DNA of 64,000 nt, taken from positions 1 through 64,000 of the forward strand of contig NZ_JAFBDQ010000007.1 in the NCBI RefSeq assembly GCF_016908315.1, read 5' to 3'. The DNA comes from Halanaerobacter jeridensis. Lineage in GTDB: Bacteria; Bacillota; Halanaerobiia; Halobacteroidales; Halobacteroidaceae. The notes under the pieces were generated by a model that searched no databases, was not told the origin of the DNA, and saw only the letters and a list, made by a program, of their open reading frames with translations. The position numbers and the translations under genes were made by a program. Positions 48,797-57,604 of this stretch are shown one piece after another; positions within the stretch are counted from its first letter, which is position 1; each line of letters opens with the position of its first letter.

Positions 48797-49735
48797 ATGT
48801 TAATTAAACTATTATTAGCTATAGTTATTACACTACTATTTTATGTGCGGCATAAAGTAGGATTTAAAATGAAAATATTTTTTCATCCTTTATTATTAGC
48901 TCCTGCTTTAGGATGGTTGCTTAGTCCATCAGTATTAGGAGTAAGTGAAGGAAGTTTTAGTGCTGGGATAATCATTGGAGTATTGACAGAATTATTATGG
49001 GGTAGTAACTTAGTAGATTTTACGGCTGGGTTACAGTATGGATTATTAACTAGCTTATTATCTGTTTCGCTAGTAGCTCTGACAGCTAATATAAATTTGC
49101 TGTTTCCATTGAGTCTAGTAGTATTATTGCTTTATAGCTGGCAAGAGACAGTGGCTTCCTATTTCTCGGAAAAAAAGTGGTATATTTATTTAATGGGAGT
49201 CTTTAATTTTTTAATACTATTAGGAGCGCCCTTAGTAGAAAAGATATTAGGATGGTTGCCTGCTGAAATATTAGGTAATATTACAGTAGCAGAAGGGCTG
49301 ATTCCAGCAGTGGCTTTAGGATTTATTTTTGTGCAGGGAATTTTTCCTGTCTTTAAACGAGATAACATCTGGTATTATGCTTACTTATTAGCAGTGTTAA
49401 TGACTACAGTGTTGATGATTAATGATGAACCATGGGCTGTATTTTTCTTCCCATTAGTCTGGTATTCAATTTATTATTTATGGAATCAGACTAAAGAGGT
49501 TAAGTTTAAAAAATATTTTAGATATTCATTAGCAGTGATAGTAGTTATTACAGCAGCACTATTTTTAAAGTTTGATAGTTCTTATATTACAACTAATGTG
49601 CAGTATGTATTATGGGCAGAATCATTAGTAGCTTTATTTGCAGTATTAAGATTTTTAAAGTTGACAGCTATTGAAGGTTATTTCATTATGATACTATTGA
49701 GTATTATTGGTAGTAAGATTGGAATGTTTATTTAA
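48797..49735 (+). CDS. polytopic membrane protein, PTS EIIC (sorbose-family)-like
   Basis: The 312-residue protein has about nine hydrophobic segments. The region GIIIGVLTELLWGSNLVDF and GLLTSLLSVSLVAL recalls the mannose/sorbose-type EIIC, where E-L-x-W is conserved. No EIIA, EIIB or EIID gene is adjacent, so transport by a full PTS complex is uncertain. ATG 48797 follows GAGGTGG by 6 bp; the TTG at 48782 lies before the ribosome binding site. It is 25 bp upstream of the PHP gene and probably co-transcribed. Confidence 0.65.
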   Translation: MLIKLLLAIVITLLFYVRHKVGFKMKIFFHPLLLAPALGWLLSPSVLGVSEGSFSAGIIIGVLTELLWGSNLVDFTAGLQYGLLTSLLSVSLVALTANINLLFPLSLVVLLLYSWQETVASYFSEKKWYIYLMGVFNFLILLGAPLVEKILGWLPAEILGNITVAEGLIPAVALGFIFVQGIFPVFKRDNIWYYAYLLAVLMTTVLMINDEPWAVFFFPLVWYSIYYLWNQTKEVKFKKYFRYSLAVIVVITAALFLKFDSSYITTNVQYVLWAESLVALFAVLRFLKLTAIEGYFIMILLSIIGSKIGMFI

Positions 49736-49760
49736 ATTTAATTATTGAGGAGCGAAGTTA

Positions 49761-50513
49761 GTGCGTTTAACGGCAGATTATCACACCCATACTCTTTATA
49801 GTCATGGAGAAGGAAGAATTAAAGATAATATTGAGGCAGCAATTGGACAAGGATTATCGGAAATTGCTATTGCTGACCATGGGCCAAAAAGTCAGAGTAT
49901 TAGACGCTTTGGAGTTAAGAAAGCTGAAACTCTCTTAGAAATAAAAAAGAAAATTGATGAATATAATGAATATTATCCTGAGATAAATATTTTAGCAGCA
50001 GTTGAGGCGAATATTATCAACTTAGATGGAGAAATTGATGTGCCTGTAGAAGTGTTAAAACAATTAGATAAAGTGTTAGTCGGATTTCATTTGTTTATCA
50101 GACCAGGTGATTGGAAATCATTGTGGGGCATTATTGTTAATAATGCTATTATTGGCAAATTAAGATTTAATAATGATAAAATTAGAAAAATGAACACTGA
50201 ATTAATGATAAAAGTTATGGATAATTATGAAGTGGATATTATAACTCATCCTGGTTATCAAGTTGATATTGATACTAAAGTTTTAGCTACTGAGGCCGCT
50301 AAACGAAATGTAGCTTTAGAAATTAATGCTAAGCATGGTTTTTTAACTGAGGAATTCCTTAAAGTAGCAGCTCAAGAAGGAGTTAAGTTTAGTTTGGGGA
50401 GTGATGCTCATACTCCTCAACAAGTAGGGGAAGTTACTCCAGCCTTGGAATTAGTGCAGCGTTTAGGAATCCCCCCCTGCTCAAGTTATAAATGTTCAAT
50501 AATAAGTAAGTAA
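49761..50513 (+). CDS. PHP-domain phosphoesterase (histidinol-phosphatase-like), C-terminal frameshift
   Basis: The protein shows PHP metal-site motifs: DYHTHTLYSHGEG, AIADHGP, AVEANI, VGFHLF, DIITHPGY and GSDAHTP. GTG 49761 follows GAGGAGCG. The frame ends after RLGIPPCSSYKCS, but a C7 run at 50471-50477 seems one base too long: with six C the end would be GIPPAQVINVQ with a stop at 50502, like relatives. The catalytic part is intact either way. It precedes rapZ, yvcK and whiA. Confidence 0.85.
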   Translation: MRLTADYHTHTLYSHGEGRIKDNIEAAIGQGLSEIAIADHGPKSQSIRRFGVKKAETLLEIKKKIDEYNEYYPEINILAAVEANIINLDGEIDVPVEVLKQLDKVLVGFHLFIRPGDWKSLWGIIVNNAIIGKLRFNNDKIRKMNTELMIKVMDNYEVDIITHPGYQVDIDTKVLATEAAKRNVALEINAKHGFLTEEFLKVAAQEGVKFSLGSDAHTPQQVGEVTPALELVQRLGIPPCSSYKCSIISK

Positions 50514-50530
50514 TATAAAATGAGGAGTCT

Positions 50531-50582
50531 CGGCTAAATTTAGATCTGTGCTCAGTACTATGAATTAAGCAACTAATTTAGC
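50531..50582 (+). promoter_or_regulatory. inverted repeat in the rapZ leader
   Basis: GGCTAAATT (50531-50539) can pair with AATTTAGCT (50574-50582), leaving a 34-nt loop. The loop contains AGTACT, repeated just after the stem. It may be a leader structure before rapZ. No T-run follows. The class is unknown. Confidence 0.35.
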
Positions 50583-50619
50583 TGATAGTACTAAAAATTA
50601 ATAAAGAGGTGACAATAAG

Positions 50620-51483
50620 ATGGATAAGAATTTAGATTTTATAATCGTGACCGGAATGTCAGGGGCGGGTAAGTCGGAAGTGATTAAAGGTTTAGAAGAT
50701 TTAGGCTTCTTTTGTGTTGATAATTTACCTCCAGCTTTGATCTCTAAGTTTGCAGAATTATGTAAACATTCTAGCGGTGAGATAGATAGAGTAGCTGTTG
50801 TGATTGATATTCGGGGGCGAGATTTTTTTGACAGTTTATTTGAGGAACTATCTAGTTTAGAATCAGCAGGTTTAGCTTATCGGATTTTATTCTTAGAGGC
50901 AGATACTGATGTGTTAATTAACCGCTATAAGAAGACAAGAAGACGACATCCTTTAGCACCAGAAGGTAGAATTTCAGAGGCGATTAATTTAGAGCGAAAA
51001 AAATTAGAAGAAATTAGAGGGAAAGCGGATAGAATTATTGATACTACTGACCTTGGCCCTAAAGAATTAAGAAAAGAAGTTAAAGAAAAGTTTGTTAAAG
51101 AAGAAAATCAAGAACAACTGACAGTATCAATTTTATCTTTTGGCTTTAAGTATGGTGTTCCTGCTGATGCCGATTTAATGTTTGATGTCCGTTTTTTACC
51201 CAATCCTCATTATGTAGATTCGCTGCGTCCATTGACTGGTGATGATCCTCGGGTGCAGGAATATGTTTTGAAATGGCCGATAACTCAGAATTTCAAAAAG
51301 AAATTATTTGATTTGATTGAATTTACATTACCCCAATATATTAAAGAAGGTAAAACTCATTTAACAATTGCGATTGGTTGTACAGGTGGTAAACATCGCT
51401 CAGTAACTTTGGCTAATAAACTATATCAAGAATTAGATGGGGATTATAATTTATTGCTTGAGCATCGTGATTCTGATAAGTAA
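50620..51483 (+). CDS. rapZ: RNase adapter/nucleotide-binding protein RapZ (YvcJ)
   Basis: The 287-residue P-loop protein has Walker A VTGMSGAGKS at 8-17, the typical GFFCVDNLPPALI, and a C-terminal domain with SFGFKYGVPADADLMFDVRFLPNP and AIGCTGGKHRSV. In E. coli RapZ guides RNase E to a small RNA controlling glmS; in Bacillus YvcJ has GTPase activity and links to competence and metabolism. It starts at ATG behind AAGAGGTGAC and is followed by yvcK after 16 bp, the standard Firmicute order rapZ-yvcK-whiA. Confidence 0.95.
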   Translation: MDKNLDFIIVTGMSGAGKSEVIKGLEDLGFFCVDNLPPALISKFAELCKHSSGEIDRVAVVIDIRGRDFFDSLFEELSSLESAGLAYRILFLEADTDVLINRYKKTRRRHPLAPEGRISEAINLERKKLEEIRGKADRIIDTTDLGPKELRKEVKEKFVKEENQEQLTVSILSFGFKYGVPADADLMFDVRFLPNPHYVDSLRPLTGDDPRVQEYVLKWPITQNFKKKLFDLIEFTLPQYIKEGKTHLTIAIGCTGGKHRSVTLANKLYQELDGDYNLLLEHRDSDK

Positions 51484-51499
51484 AGGGGAGGGGTGTTGT

Positions 51500-52795
51500 T
51501 TGAATAAGTTAAAATGGCTGTATCCGGGTTTGAAGTTTAAAAGATGGTTAGCAATTGTCTTATTAGGTATATTATTAATTAGTACAGGAGTAGCAGTTAT
51601 AATTAGGTTTGAACCTTTGAGTATGTTAGAAGATGTTTTTGTGAGTTTAATATATTCAATTACAGGGCAGCTTTCTTCGGGGATTAATATCTTTTTAGGA
51701 ATATTAATTATTGGCTTTGGATTTTATTTAGTTATGTTTGGGATTCGAAAGATGATTAGTTCCGTTTATGATGCTTTATTGCCGGGGCAAGAAGATGGAT
51801 TAGTAGATATTTTATATCAAAATAGATATCTTAATCGTGGGCCAAAGATTGTTGTTGTGGGTGGTGGAACTGGTTTATCCACTATGCTGCGGGGGATAAA
51901 AAAATATACTAGTAATATTACGGCAATTGTGACTGTAGCAGATGATGGAGGTAGTTCTGGAGTTTTACGTGATGAGTTAGATATTTTACCTCCTGGTGAT
52001 ATTCGTAATTGTTTAGTAGCTTTAGCAAATACAGAGCCATTAATGGAAAATTTATTTCAATATCGTTTCGAAGAAGGTGAATTAGAAGGACACAGTTTTG
52101 GTAATTTATTTATTGCAACTTTATCTAAAATAACTGGTAATTTTCATCAAGGAGTAAAAAAATCTAGTGATGTATTAGCTATTCGCGGTCAGGTCTTACC
52201 TTCAACTTTGCATGATATGAGATTATATGCTACATTAGAAAATGGAGACACAGTAAAAGGAGAATCTAATATCCCTGAAACTGAAGGGAAAATCAAAAAA
52301 TTATCAATTGACCCGGCTGATTGTGAAGCGCTACCTGAGGCCTTACAAGCTATTAAACAAGCTGATGCTGTGATTTTAGGACCGGGAAGTTTATATACAA
52401 GTGTATTACCTAATTTATTAATTGAAAATTTAGCTGAAGAAATAAAAAAGACAGAAGCATTAAAAATTTATGCTTGTAATGTGATGACCCAACCTGGTGA
52501 AACTGATGATTATACTGCTAGTGAGCATGTGCAGGCTATTTATAATCATATAGGAGAAAAAATCATTGACTATGTGTTAGTTAATGATGGAGAAGTAGAA
52601 GAGGAATTGTTGGAAAAATATGCTGAAGAAGGGTCTTATCCAGTGGAAGTTGACTGGAATCAATTATTAGAGCAAAATTTAGAAATTATTAGCGAAGATT
52701 TAATTAATCAAACTGATTTAGTGCGTCATGACCATGATAAATTGGCCCAAGTAATTATGAATTTAATTTTTGCTGAAGAACAAGAAAGGAATTAG
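51500..52795 (+). CDS. YvcK/GlmR (gluconeogenesis factor) with N-terminal membrane segments
   Basis: The 431-residue protein has two N-terminal transmembrane segments (about 14-36 and 62-88), then the YvcK/CofD-like domain: KIVVVGGGTGLSTMLRGIK, TVADDGGSSGVLRDEL, PPGDIRNCLVAL, GHSFGNLF, and ILGPGSLYTSVLPNL. TTG 51500 is chosen since AGGGGAGGGG stands 6 bp upstream. The protein binds UDP-sugars and adjusts carbon flow to cell-wall precursors. The membrane anchor is seen in some Firmicute members but not in B. subtilis. The gene ends 15 bp before whiA. Confidence 0.92.
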   Translation: MNKLKWLYPGLKFKRWLAIVLLGILLISTGVAVIIRFEPLSMLEDVFVSLIYSITGQLSSGINIFLGILIIGFGFYLVMFGIRKMISSVYDALLPGQEDGLVDILYQNRYLNRGPKIVVVGGGTGLSTMLRGIKKYTSNITAIVTVADDGGSSGVLRDELDILPPGDIRNCLVALANTEPLMENLFQYRFEEGELEGHSFGNLFIATLSKITGNFHQGVKKSSDVLAIRGQVLPSTLHDMRLYATLENGDTVKGESNIPETEGKIKKLSIDPADCEALPEALQAIKQADAVILGPGSLYTSVLPNLLIENLAEEIKKTEALKIYACNVMTQPGETDDYTASEHVQAIYNHIGEKIIDYVLVNDGEVEEELLEKYAEEGSYPVEVDWNQLLEQNLEIISEDLINQTDLVRHDHDKLAQVIMNLIFAEEQERN

Positions 52796-52810
52796 AGTAG
52801 GTGATAAGTG

Positions 52811-53770
52811 ATGTCATTTAGTAATGAGGTAAAAAAAGAAGTAATTAGAAAAGATAATTCTAATCGCTGCTGTCATTTAGCAGAATTAGCAGCATTAATT
52901 AAGATTGAAGGTAGTTTAGAAATAGTAAATGGGAATTTGGCTTTAAAATTAAAGAGTCAAACTGCCTCTGTGGCTAGAAAAATCTATACTTTATTAAAAG
53001 AACAGTTTAGTTTTTGGACTGAAATTCGGGTTAGAAAAAAGATGTATCTTGATAAGGGGAATTATTATATTATAAAAGTTCCTCCGCAGGAAGGAATCAA
53101 AGAATTGTTGATTGACTGTGGATTAATTAATGAAAGCTATATTTTGAATTATAAGATTAAAGAAGAATTTTTGAATAATGATTGTTGTCGTAAAGCCTAT
53201 TTGCGGGGCGTATTTTTGGCGGCAGGTTCTATTAGTAACCCTGAGAGTGACTATCACTTAGAAATAGTAGTAGATTATGACGAATATGCTGAAGAACTGC
53301 AAAAATTATTTGCAACATTCGAGATTGAGATCAATTTGCGGGTGCGGGGCGAAAAGAATGTGTTGTACTTAAAAGATATAGAAGAAATCTTGAAGGTTTT
53401 AAATATAATTGGAGCACACTCCACCTTGTTAGAAGTAGAGAATTTAAGAGTTTATCGAGAAATCAAGAATCAAGTTAATCGTAAAGTTAATTGCGAAACA
53501 GCAAATTTAAATAAAACAGTTGAAGCAGCACAGGAACAATTAGAAGCAATTGAACTGATTGACCGATTAAAAGGTCTCGATAGTTTAACTCCCGGCTTAG
53601 AAGAAATTGCACATTTGCGACGTGAAAATCCTTATGCAAGTATGAGAGAATTAGGAGAAATGTTAGAACCTTCTCTCTCTAAATCAGGTGTTAATCATCG
53701 CTTGCGGAGAATTAAGAAACAGGCTGAAGACTTAAAAGAGGGGCAGAAATTTTTAAAGGATCAAGCATGA
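52811..53770 (+). CDS. whiA: DNA-binding protein WhiA
   Basis: The 319-residue protein has the standard start SFSNEVKKEVIRK, a LAGLIDADG-like fold (AYLRGVFLAAGSISNPES, YHLEIV), and a C-terminal HTH (LDSLTPGLEEIAHLRRENPYASMRELGEML, SKSGVNHRLRRI). It controls division or chromosome segregation in Gram-positives and sporulation in actinomycetes. ATG 52811 follows AGGTGATAAG. It is the last gene of rapZ-yvcK-whiA and is followed by a terminator-like stem. Confidence 0.95.
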   Translation: MSFSNEVKKEVIRKDNSNRCCHLAELAALIKIEGSLEIVNGNLALKLKSQTASVARKIYTLLKEQFSFWTEIRVRKKMYLDKGNYYIIKVPPQEGIKELLIDCGLINESYILNYKIKEEFLNNDCCRKAYLRGVFLAAGSISNPESDYHLEIVVDYDEYAEELQKLFATFEIEINLRVRGEKNVLYLKDIEEILKVLNIIGAHSTLLEVENLRVYREIKNQVNRKVNCETANLNKTVEAAQEQLEAIELIDRLKGLDSLTPGLEEIAHLRRENPYASMRELGEMLEPSLSKSGVNHRLRRIKKQAEDLKEGQKFLKDQA

Positions 53771-53783
53771 ACGGTAAGTCATG

Positions 53784-53853
53784 AGCTATGAGGTAGGTTG
53801 TTTTTTGACTCTCAGCGCGAAGATCAGGCCTCATAGCTATTTTATGTTTTTTT
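53784..53853 (+). terminator. terminator after whiA
   Basis: AGCTATGAGG (53784-53793) pairs with CCTCATAGCT (53829-53838), followed by ATTTTATGTTTTTTT. The loop is long (35 nt). Confidence 0.65.
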
Positions 53854-53863
53854 AATATTTTTA

Positions 53864-53892
53864 TTTACATTTGAGTCTAAATATCATATAAT
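53864..53892 (+). promoter_or_regulatory. promoter of the glycolytic operon
   Basis: TTTACA (53864-53869), a 17-bp spacer and TATAAT (53887-53892), about 70 bp before the CggR-type operator and 127 bp before cggR. Confidence 0.75.
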
Positions 53893-53962
53893 ATAATTGG
53901 TGAAAAGTTGAAGGGAAGCCAAAATATAATCCTAATCACTGATACATATTTTTTTAGCCTTT

Positions 53963-54000
53963 GTGGGACAAATAAATACAACACGGACAAATTTGTCCCG
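53963..54000 (+). promoter_or_regulatory. CggR-type operator
   Basis: Downstream of the promoter, GTGGGACA (53963-53970) is followed by CGGACAAATTTGTCCCG (53984-54000), which contains a perfect 14-bp palindrome. GGGACA/TGTCC half-sites resemble the B. subtilis CggR operator and lie in the same place, between promoter and cggR. Bound CggR would block elongation until fructose-1,6-bisphosphate rises. Confidence 0.75.
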
Positions 54001-54018
54001 GAAGGAAGAGGGATCAGG

Positions 54019-55053
54019 ATGGAGAATTACTTTAAACTACAGCAGAAGATAGTACCTGAAGTAAGACAATTAGTAGAAGAAAGATATGCTATTTTAAGAG
54101 CGGTTAATGGTTTTGAACCAATTGGTCGCCGTTCACTATCTAAAAGGTTAAATTTAAGTGAACGGACAATTCGCAACCATCTTAATTTCTTTAAAGACAA
54201 AAAGTATATTACTACTACTAGTAGTGGAGCTAAAATAACTTTTCGAGGAGAAAGAATACTTTCTCAATTAGATGGTTATATTAAAAAACTGAGAGGAACT
54301 ACTTATTTAGAGGATGAATTAAAAGAAATTCTGCAAGTTGATGTATATGTAGTTCCAGAAGGGTTAAATTATAATCATGGTGCTGAGGGATTAGGTAGGT
54401 TTTCTGCTAACTTCTTAACTAGAGCTATTACAGAAGAAAGCATTATTGCTGTGACAGGTGGTTATACTTTATCTACTGTAGCAGAGATGATGTCACCTTT
54501 AGAGCAGAGTTTAGATGTAACTGTAGTACCTGCTCGCGGTGGATTAGGAGAAAAGGTTGAAATTCAAGCCAATACGATTGCTGCTGAAATTGCTGATAAA
54601 TTAGGCGGTAAATATCATTTACTACATATTCCAGATAATTTAAAAGAGGATACAATATCCACGTTAATTAATGAACCATTCATTAAACAAATTCTAGATT
54701 TAGCTAGAAATGCTGACTTTTTGATTCAAGGTATTGGTACAGCACAAGTAATGGCTCAAAGACGTGATATGCCTCAACAGCAAATTGAAAAGTTGACTGC
54801 TAAAGGGGCTGTAGGAGAAAGTTTTGGTTACTACTTTAATCCTCAAGGAGAAATAGTCTATTCAACTGCTAGTGTAGGATTGAAGCTAGAAAATTTATCA
54901 GCTATAGATAAAGTGATTGCTATTGCTGGTGGAGAAGATAAGGCAGAAGCAATTTTATCTGTTGTTTCTAGTCAATACCAGGATGTATTGATCACCGATG
55001 AAAGTGCAGCACGTAAGATGATTGAATTGTGTAATAAAGAGTCATCATGCTAA
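54019..55053 (+). CDS. cggR: central glycolytic genes regulator CggR (SorC family)
   Basis: The 344-residue protein has an N-terminal HTH (GRRSLSKRLNLSERTIRNHLNFF at 35-57) and a SorC-type sugar-phosphate-binding domain (LGRFSANFL, IAVTGGYTLSTVAEMM, VVPARGGLGEKVEIQANTIA, GIGTAQVMAQRR). ATG 54019 follows GGAAGAGGGATC; the frame open upstream contains the operator and is leader. It represses its own operon by binding the site at 53963-54000 and is released by fructose-1,6-bisphosphate in B. subtilis. It stands directly before gap-pgk-tpiA-gpmI-eno. Confidence 0.95.
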   Translation: MENYFKLQQKIVPEVRQLVEERYAILRAVNGFEPIGRRSLSKRLNLSERTIRNHLNFFKDKKYITTTSSGAKITFRGERILSQLDGYIKKLRGTTYLEDELKEILQVDVYVVPEGLNYNHGAEGLGRFSANFLTRAITEESIIAVTGGYTLSTVAEMMSPLEQSLDVTVVPARGGLGEKVEIQANTIAAEIADKLGGKYHLLHIPDNLKEDTISTLINEPFIKQILDLARNADFLIQGIGTAQVMAQRRDMPQQQIEKLTAKGAVGESFGYYFNPQGEIVYSTASVGLKLENLSAIDKVIAIAGGEDKAEAILSVVSSQYQDVLITDESAARKMIELCNKESSC

Positions 55054-55115
55054 CTAAGTAGAAAAATCAATTAACATATATTAAACAAAAAATACTTAAA
55101 CAGGGGGAATTTGAA

Positions 55116-56114
55116 ATGGCTAAAGTAGCTATTAATGGTTTTGGACGTATTGGAAGAGGATTTTTAAGACTTTTAGAAGGTAGAGGAGTTGAAGATTTAG
55201 AAGTTGTTGGAATTAATGATTTAGTAGATGTAGAGAATCTAGCATATTTATTAAGATATGATTCTGTACATGGACAGTTTGATGGAGAGGTAGAAGTTAA
55301 AGATGGAAACTTAGTTGTAAATGGCAAAGAAATTGCTATTAGTAAAGTTAAAGATCCTGCAGAATTACCTTGGGATGAGTTAGACGTTGATCTTGTAATT
55401 GAATCTACAGGTGTATTCAGATATAAAGAACAATTAGAACAGCATCTAGAAGCTGGAGCAGACAAAGTTCTATTAACTGTACCTGCTAAAGATGAAATTG
55501 ATGCAGAAATTGTACTAGGTGCTAATGATGATGAATTATCTGATGATGATAAGATCGTTTCTAATGCATCTTGCTCAACTAATGCTTTATCTCCACTAGT
55601 TAAAGCATTAAATGATGAGTTCGGATTAAAGCAAGGGATTATTACTACTGTACACGGATATACTGCTAGCCAGTCTGTATTAGACTCTCCAGCAAGCAAA
55701 ATCAGAAGAGGTAGAACTGCTGCAGAAAATATTATTCCTACTACTACTGGTTCTGCTATTGCTACAACTAGAGTTTTACCTGAATTAGAAGGTAAAATTG
55801 ACGGAATGGCACTTAGAGTACCTGTACCAGATGGTTCTTGTATTGATGGAGTATTTGCTCTAGAACAAGATGTAACTGTAGAAGAAGTTAATCAAATGTT
55901 CAAAGAAAAAGCAGAAGGAGAAATGGAAGGCGTTCTAGGTTATACTGAAGAGCCTCTTGTTTCTCGCGATATCATGGGACAATTTGAGTCTACTAAAGTT
56001 GATGGTGACAGTACTATGGTTGTGAATGGAAACATGGTTAAGCTTATTTCTTGGTATGACAATGAATTAAGTTATACTCACCGAGTTATTGATTTAGCTC
56101 TTAGAATGGTGTAA
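55116..56114 (+). CDS. gapA: glyceraldehyde-3-phosphate dehydrogenase
   Basis: The 332-residue enzyme has the NAD-binding start VAINGFGRIGRGFLR, the active-site SNASCSTNAL (Cys about 153) and later WYDNELSYTHRV. It catalyses G3P + NAD + Pi to 1,3-bisphosphoglycerate in glycolysis. Surface residues are unusually acidic (ELSDDDKIV, EVNQMFKEKAEGEMEG), as in halophiles. GGGGGAATTT precedes the ATG. It lies 62 bp after cggR and before pgk. Confidence 0.97.
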   Translation: MAKVAINGFGRIGRGFLRLLEGRGVEDLEVVGINDLVDVENLAYLLRYDSVHGQFDGEVEVKDGNLVVNGKEIAISKVKDPAELPWDELDVDLVIESTGVFRYKEQLEQHLEAGADKVLLTVPAKDEIDAEIVLGANDDELSDDDKIVSNASCSTNALSPLVKALNDEFGLKQGIITTVHGYTASQSVLDSPASKIRRGRTAAENIIPTTTGSAIATTRVLPELEGKIDGMALRVPVPDGSCIDGVFALEQDVTVEEVNQMFKEKAEGEMEGVLGYTEEPLVSRDIMGQFESTKVDGDSTMVVNGNMVKLISWYDNELSYTHRVIDLALRMV

Positions 56115-56136
56115 GTTGAATTTATAAATTGAAGTT

Positions 56137-56163
56137 CAGGGCCAAACTTAGTGTTGGCCCTGG
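56137..56163 (+). terminator. hairpin between gapA and pgk
   Basis: CAGGGCCAA-ACTTAGTG-TTGGCCCTG is a 9-bp GC-rich stem followed by GATTATTATTG rather than a T-run. It is likely an attenuating or mRNA-stabilising hairpin that sets gapA apart from the rest of the operon. Confidence 0.6.
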
Positions 56164-56205
56164 ATTATTATTGTTTAGATTTAAAAACATACGGAGGTGT
56201 AATTA

Positions 56206-57393
56206 ATGGAAAAAAAGACACTTAAAGATGTAGCGGTTAAAGGGAAAAAGGTCTTAGTTCGGGTAGACTTTAATGTACCGGTTGATGATGATGGTAATGT
56301 TACTGATGATACGAGAATTGAAGCTGCATTACCAACTATTAATTATTTAAAAGACGAAGGTGCTAAAGTGATTTTAATGGCTCACTTTGGTCGTCCTGGT
56401 GGCGAAGTGCAAGAAGACTTACGCTTGGACCCAGTAGCTAAAGCTTTAGCTGAAAGATTAGGTGAAACTGTTACTAAGACAGATGATACTGTAGGTGAAG
56501 AAGCTAAAGAAGCTATTGCTAAGTTAAAAGAGGGAAATGTACTATTATTAGAAAACACTAGATTTAATGCTGGTGAAAAGTCTAATGATGAAGAATTTTC
56601 TAAGCAATTAGCTGAATTATGCGACGTATATGTTAATGATGCTTTCGGTGCTGCTCATAGAGCTCATGCTTCTACGGCAGGAGTAGCTCAATATGCTCCA
56701 GAAGCTGTAGCTGGATTCTTAATGCAGAATGAAATTGAAACTATGAAGCCAGCTGTTGAAGAACCAGCTCAACCTTATGTAGCTATTGTTGGTGGAGCTA
56801 AGATTTCTGATAAAATGAGTACTGTAGAGAACTTAATGGGTAAAGCTAAAACTATCTTAATTGGTGGAGGTATGGCCAATACTTTCATTAAAGCTCAAGG
56901 TTATGAAGTTGGAGATTCTTTACTTGAAGAAGATCAAATGGACTTAGCTAATGAGTTAGTTGAGAAAGCTGAAGCTAAAGGAGTTGACTTAATCCTACCT
57001 ATCGATGTAACAGTTGCTGATGATTTTGCTGCTGATGCAAATCATAAAGCAGTTGCTATTGATGAGATTGAGGAAGGATGGCAAGCTCTTGACATTGGCC
57101 CTAAGACTATTGAAAAGTTTGCTGATGTTCTAGCAGATGCTAAGACAGTTACTTGGAATGGACCTTTAGGTGTGTTTGAAATGGACGCATTTGCTAAAGG
57201 AACTAATGAAGTAGCTAAAGTTTTAGGTAACATTGATGCTACTACTATTGTAGGTGGCGGTGAATCTGCTGCAGCAGTTAAGAAAGCTGGATTAGAAGAT
57301 GCTGTAACACATATTTCTACTGGTGGTGGAGCTTCTTTACGAGTTATCGAAGGAAAGCCATTACCAGCATTTAATGCATTGAATAACAAGTAG
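56206..57393 (+). CDS. pgk: phosphoglycerate kinase
   Basis: The 395-residue enzyme has VLVRVDFNVPVDDDG, AHFGRPGG, NDAFGAAHRAHAST, GGAKISDKM, the nucleotide site GGGMANTF, WNGPLGVFE and the closing STGGGASLRVIEGK. It makes ATP from 1,3-bisphosphoglycerate. It is rich in Asp and Glu. ATG 56206 follows GGAGGTG. The last about 25 bp plus some of the 3' flank are repeated at 57481-57530. Confidence 0.97.
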   Translation: MEKKTLKDVAVKGKKVLVRVDFNVPVDDDGNVTDDTRIEAALPTINYLKDEGAKVILMAHFGRPGGEVQEDLRLDPVAKALAERLGETVTKTDDTVGEEAKEAIAKLKEGNVLLLENTRFNAGEKSNDEEFSKQLAELCDVYVNDAFGAAHRAHASTAGVAQYAPEAVAGFLMQNEIETMKPAVEEPAQPYVAIVGGAKISDKMSTVENLMGKAKTILIGGGMANTFIKAQGYEVGDSLLEEDQMDLANELVEKAEAKGVDLILPIDVTVADDFAADANHKAVAIDEIEEGWQALDIGPKTIEKFADVLADAKTVTWNGPLGVFEMDAFAKGTNEVAKVLGNIDATTIVGGGESAAAVKKAGLEDAVTHISTGGGASLRVIEGKPLPAFNALNNK

Positions 57394-57480
57394 AAACTAA
57401 ATTTAGTTCAACGAAATTGATATGGTAAAAGTAATAAACTACCACATCACGAACAGTTTTCTGCTTTTTTGAAAACTGGT

Positions 57481-57530
57481 AGGAATGCATTGAATAGCAA
57501 GTAGATAATATATTTCGTTAAGCGAAATTA
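57481..57530 (+). repeat. partial duplication of the pgk 3' end
   Basis: AATGCATTGAATAGCAAGTAG and then ...CGAAATT repeat AATGCATTGAATAACAAGTAG...CGAAATT at 57371-57412, including the pgk stop. The copy is about 110 bp downstream and not translated. Confidence 0.8.
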
Positions 57531-57544
57531 ACTTAATAAATGAA

Positions 57545-57579
57545 CTATAGTTGGTGGTGGCTTAGCTACTACCAACTAT
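57545..57579 (+). other. very stable hairpin before tpiA
   Basis: ATAGTTGGTGGTGGC and GCTACTACCAACTAT form a 15-bp stem with two G-U pairs and a TTA loop. No T-run follows, and tpiA starts 25 bp later. An mRNA-processing or stability element is more likely than a terminator. Confidence 0.65.
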
Positions 57580-57604
57580 AAACTATAATTCGGAGGTGGA
57601 GTAA

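Noticed and set aside
55067-55699. Minus-strand open frame of 210 codons opposite gapA
   Set aside because: It is a shadow of gapA: Ser/Thr-rich, with no start signal and no plausible domain.
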